From NCBI GenBank assembly GCA_947626445.1, contig CANQSC010000001.1, positions 1 through 54,080 on the forward strand: 54,080 nt of DNA. The letters are read 5' to 3'. The position numbers and the translations under genes were made by a program. The notes below the pieces were generated by a model that saw only the letters and a program-made list of their open reading frames with translations, did not search any database and was not told the DNA's origin. This document shows positions 51,758-54,080 of this stretch, piece after piece (the stretch's first letter is position 1; every line of letters begins with the position of its first letter). Origin of the DNA: an uncultured Bacilli bacterium (lineage in GTDB: Bacteria > Bacillota_I > Bacilli_A > RF39 > UBA660).

Positions 51758-53142
51758 TTACTTCTCTATTTTTTTAAATTCTACCTTTAATAAAATAATA
51801 CCTAAAATAAAGGATAGAACATCAGCTATAATCGCACTCCATAACATAGTTACAACACTTTGACTTTTTAAAACAATTATTATTATAGCTGGTACAAAAA
51901 AGATAACATCCCTAGATAAAGCAAGTAAGGTTGAGTTAAAACTAGAACCCATTGCTTGTAAGATAATTGATAAAGATTTAATTAGGCAAGTTAAACTAAT
52001 TCCTCCTAAGAAAATTCTTAAACAATATTTAGCATATTCTAAATATTCAAAAGAGTTACCACTACCAAAAATATTAATAATTAATGTTGGAAAAATTTCA
52101 AATAGGATAAAAGCTATAGAACCAATTATAAAATTAATTATTAAGATATATTTAATTGTTTCTTTGACTCTTTTTATATTACCAGCACCCATATTGAAAC
52201 CAATAATTGGCATGCCACCTAAAGATACTCCAATAACAATTGATATGACAATACCAAAGACTTTCATACAAATACCAATAACGGCAAGAGGTGTTACAAC
52301 ACCATAAGGAATACCGGAACTAGCTAAAGTCATATAACCATATTTACCAACTAAATTGTTAGCAACAGCAATAATAATTACAATGGCAAGCTGAGTTATT
52401 AAAGAAGCTAGTCCTAAAGATACTGCTTGTTTACAAACCTTTTTATCAAGTTTAATAGTATCTTTATTTATTTTAAAAGATTTAGCTTTTCTTAAATAGA
52501 AAACGCTTATTACAAAAGTTATTATTTGACCAATAATGGTAGCAAGTGCCGCTCCTTTAACACCCATGTTAAAGTAAAAAATAAATAGAGGGTCCAAAAT
52601 AATATTAGTTATAGCTCCTGAAACTGTAGCAATCATGGCATATTTGGGACTACCATCACTTCTTATGGAAGCATTTAGGCCTTGACCAATCATATAAAAA
52701 GGAAGACCATAACATATAATTTGCAAATAATCTTTAGCATATCCATAACATTCTACTTCACGAGGATTAGCTCCAAAAATAGTTAATATTTCTTTATTAA
52801 AAATGATACCAATAATAGTTAGAATAACTGATATAATTAATAATAAAAGTAAACCATTACCAATTGACTTACTAGCTTTTTCATTATCTTTGGCTCCTAA
52901 AGATAAGTTAAATAAAGCAGATGAACCATCACCTATTAAAAGGGCAAAGGCTAGAGCAATAACTGTAAAAGGATAAACAATATTAGTTGCTGCATTACCA
53001 AAAGCCCCAGCTTCACTCCAGCCAATAAATATTTGATCAACAATATTATAAAGAGCTGCTACAATCATACTAATAACACAAGGTATTGCAAAAGTTTTAA
53101 TTAGTTTGGAAATTTTTCTTTTCCTAAATCAAGTTTTTTCAT
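51758..53142 (-). pseudogene. MATE-family efflux transporter with N-terminal frameshift
   Basis: A 12-helix-type multidrug/Na+ or H+ antiporter (FAIPCVISM, ALYNIVDQIFIG, GQGLNASIRSDG). A clean ATG with AAGGAG lies at 53142 and reads MKKLDLGKEK. The frame then breaks in a T run (53113-53117 on +), and the correct frame resumes as ISKLIKTFAIP. One added A on the coding strand would restore it. The uninterrupted later frame starts at 53068 and would lack most of helix 1. It may be a real mutation, a slippage switch or a sequence error. Confidence 0.85.
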
Positions 53143-53176
53143 AAAATATTTCTCCTTTAATTTAAGCATAAAAATA

Positions 53177-53205
53177 CGTAAGTCCTTATTTCAATTGGAC
53201 TTACG
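53177..53205 (-). promoter_or_regulatory. leader hairpin before the MATE gene
   Basis: CGTAAGTCC and GGACTTACG form a perfect 9-bp stem in the leader between a TATAAT-like box (about 53265) and the transporter start, followed on the - strand by ATTTTTA. It has the look of an attenuator controlling an efflux gene, or the end of the lipoprotein transcript. Confidence 0.5.
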
Positions 53206-53295
53206 CATTAGCTACTCATTGATAAATTGACTTAAAATATTTTATGCGAACAAACAAATTATAACACCAAAATATTTTTTTCGTAAGAAATTTTT

Positions 53296-53766
53296 TTATT
53301 TTATTTCACAAACCGCGCCATCTTCTTCAGCTAACTTTTTATTTTCTTCAATGGTACTATTATCTTCTTTTAAGTCTTCAAAACCTTGTTCTTTTAATAC
53401 TTCTTCACTAGCATTTAAAACATCAATGTCTAGTACAGTCTTGTATTCATAATTCTCGTCATCATATGAAACTGTTAAACTAACACCATCTTTATTAAAT
53501 TCTTCGTTATCTTCATCCATAGATTCTTTAAAGTATTTCCAATAATCTTTGGCATCAGCATCAGTTATTTTAGTATTTACTTCCATTGTCATATGATTTA
53601 ACTTATCATTTTTATAAGTCATAGAAATTACTTGTTCAGTACTCATACTATCATCATTTTCTGTACTCGTACATACTAATTTTTGCTCATGCTCTGAAAC
53701 CTCATCACAACCTGTAAATAACACCATAACCATTAAACTTAAAAATAACATACAAATTTTTTTCAC
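53296..53766 (-). CDS. lipoprotein of unknown function
   Basis: A 156-residue lipoprotein with a signal peptide and lipobox LFTGC (cysteine at about 19). The mature part is acidic and resembles DUF1307/YehR-type lipoproteins (VISMTYKNDKLNHMTMEVN, VSLTVSYDDENYEYKTVLDID). AGGAGG lies before the ATG. Confidence 0.82.
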   Translation of the reverse strand: MKKICMLFLSLMVMVLFTGCDEVSEHEQKLVCTSTENDDSMSTEQVISMTYKNDKLNHMTMEVNTKITDADAKDYWKYFKESMDEDNEEFNKDGVSLTVSYDDENYEYKTVLDIDVLNASEEVLKEQGFEDLKEDNSTIEENKKLAEEDGAVCEIK

Positions 53767-53806
53767 TTCTTTTTCCTCCTCGTATAATTTAATATTAAAC
53801 TAAAAA

Positions 53807-54080
53807 CTATCTTAATTCAACATATTTTTCATTATTTATTATTTCAATTTTTATTTTTCCTCTTTTTTCTAATCTTTCTATTAAAAAGATATATACCCAA
53901 TCAGAATATACTACATTAGGAATTATAGGTTTAATCATCAAATTAGTTACAAATTTATTTAAAGATATTTTTCCCGTACTTTCTAATATTTCAATAATCT
54001 TATTACTAAAATAATCATAATTACAAGATACTACTTTCCCATTTATCATATATCTTAATTCTTCATTATCATTAACAATT
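53807..54080 (-). CDS. DUF3658-like protein, C-terminal part (5' end outside the window)
   Basis: The frame stays open from 53807 to the window edge, so the start is outside; the ATG at 54049 is internal. The visible part (LRYMINGKVVSCNYDYFSNKIIEIL...VYIFLIERLEKRGKI) matches the C-terminal domain of DUF1835/DUF3658 proteins in pattern. Function unknown. Confidence 0.6.
   Translation of the reverse strand, partial: IVNDNEELRYMINGKVVSCNYDYFSNKIIEILESTGKISLNKFVTNLMIKPIIPNVVYSDWVYIFLIERLEKRGKIKIEIINNEKYVELR

Noticed and set aside
1..54080. tRNA, rRNA or reassigned TGA codons
   Set aside because: No tRNA- or rRNA-like sequence was recognised; genes end at TGA, TAA and TAG and use TGG for tryptophan, so the code appears standard.

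Overview
The window is a very AT-rich piece of a low-GC Bacillota chromosome. Single-subunit pyruvate:ferredoxin oxidoreductase points to an anaerobe. The rplI-dnaB-walJ-rlmH gene order, ribosome binding sites of the GGTGAT/AGGAGG type, standard stop use and many membrane or surface proteins fit the uncultured gut Bacilli with small genomes (RF39/TANB77-like). That placement is an inference from gene content, not a phylogeny.

Layout. (1) 1-11.3 kb is an accessory stretch. It holds a two-HD-plus-P-loop fusion protein with a DUF6414-like partner, a structured RNA-like leader before a small unknown gene, two unknown membrane/secreted-type genes, an HExxH metalloprotease with an overlapping small partner, and a three-gene operon around a DEFH-box helicase carrying seven near-identical helicase-associated repeats. 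(2) 11.3-16.1 kb is core: a YetF/DUF421 membrane protein, a Sir2 deacylase and NifJ. (3) 16.15-17.13 kb is a tandem array of small convergent units. Each has a + strand small RNA with a canonical promoter, a GAAA-loop 5' hairpin and a bidirectional terminator; two of them face a 29-30 residue hydrophobic peptide gene on the other strand. This looks like an Fst/par- or TxpA-type type I toxin-antitoxin array, with a third RNA copy that has no toxin. (4) 17.2-22.4 kb is core: ung, rlmH, walJ, a LysM-G5-M23 cell-wall peptidase, dnaB, rplI. (5) 22.5-24.9 kb holds a membrane-anchored surface protein whose promoter has a ten-base G run between -35 and -10 (a likely phase-variation switch), followed by remnants of two insertion sequences. 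(6) 24.9-33.8 kb: cysS, a giant modular surface protein and two helical/coiled-coil proteins.

(7) 33.9-45.6 kb is an ABC importer operon (NMT1/SsuA-like binding protein, ATPase, permease). Its first gene is split by a roughly 9.16 kb integrated element bounded at 34366/43521. Joining the flanks at a shared CG restores an uninterrupted 330-codon gene with the family motif GR-x-GGMP at the junction. The element carries a TndX-like large serine recombinase, two small proteins that look like catalytically dead serine-recombinase domains, a small resolvase, a macro-domain protein in an operon with a zinc-ribbon membrane protein, a PD-(D/E)XK-like protein divergent from a Cro/CI repressor, and an HUH-type Rep/relaxase-like protein. 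No conjugation machinery is present, so it is best read as an integrative mobilizable element or a related integrative element.

(8) 45.6-54.1 kb: a DUF4143-type AAA protein with a long inverted repeat over its promoter, an inositol-phosphatase/cupin pair, a 1075-residue FtsX-type ABC exporter, a MATE transporter with a one-base frameshift near its start, a lipoprotein, and the C-terminal part of a DUF3658-like gene running off the end. No tRNA, rRNA or CRISPR array was seen.
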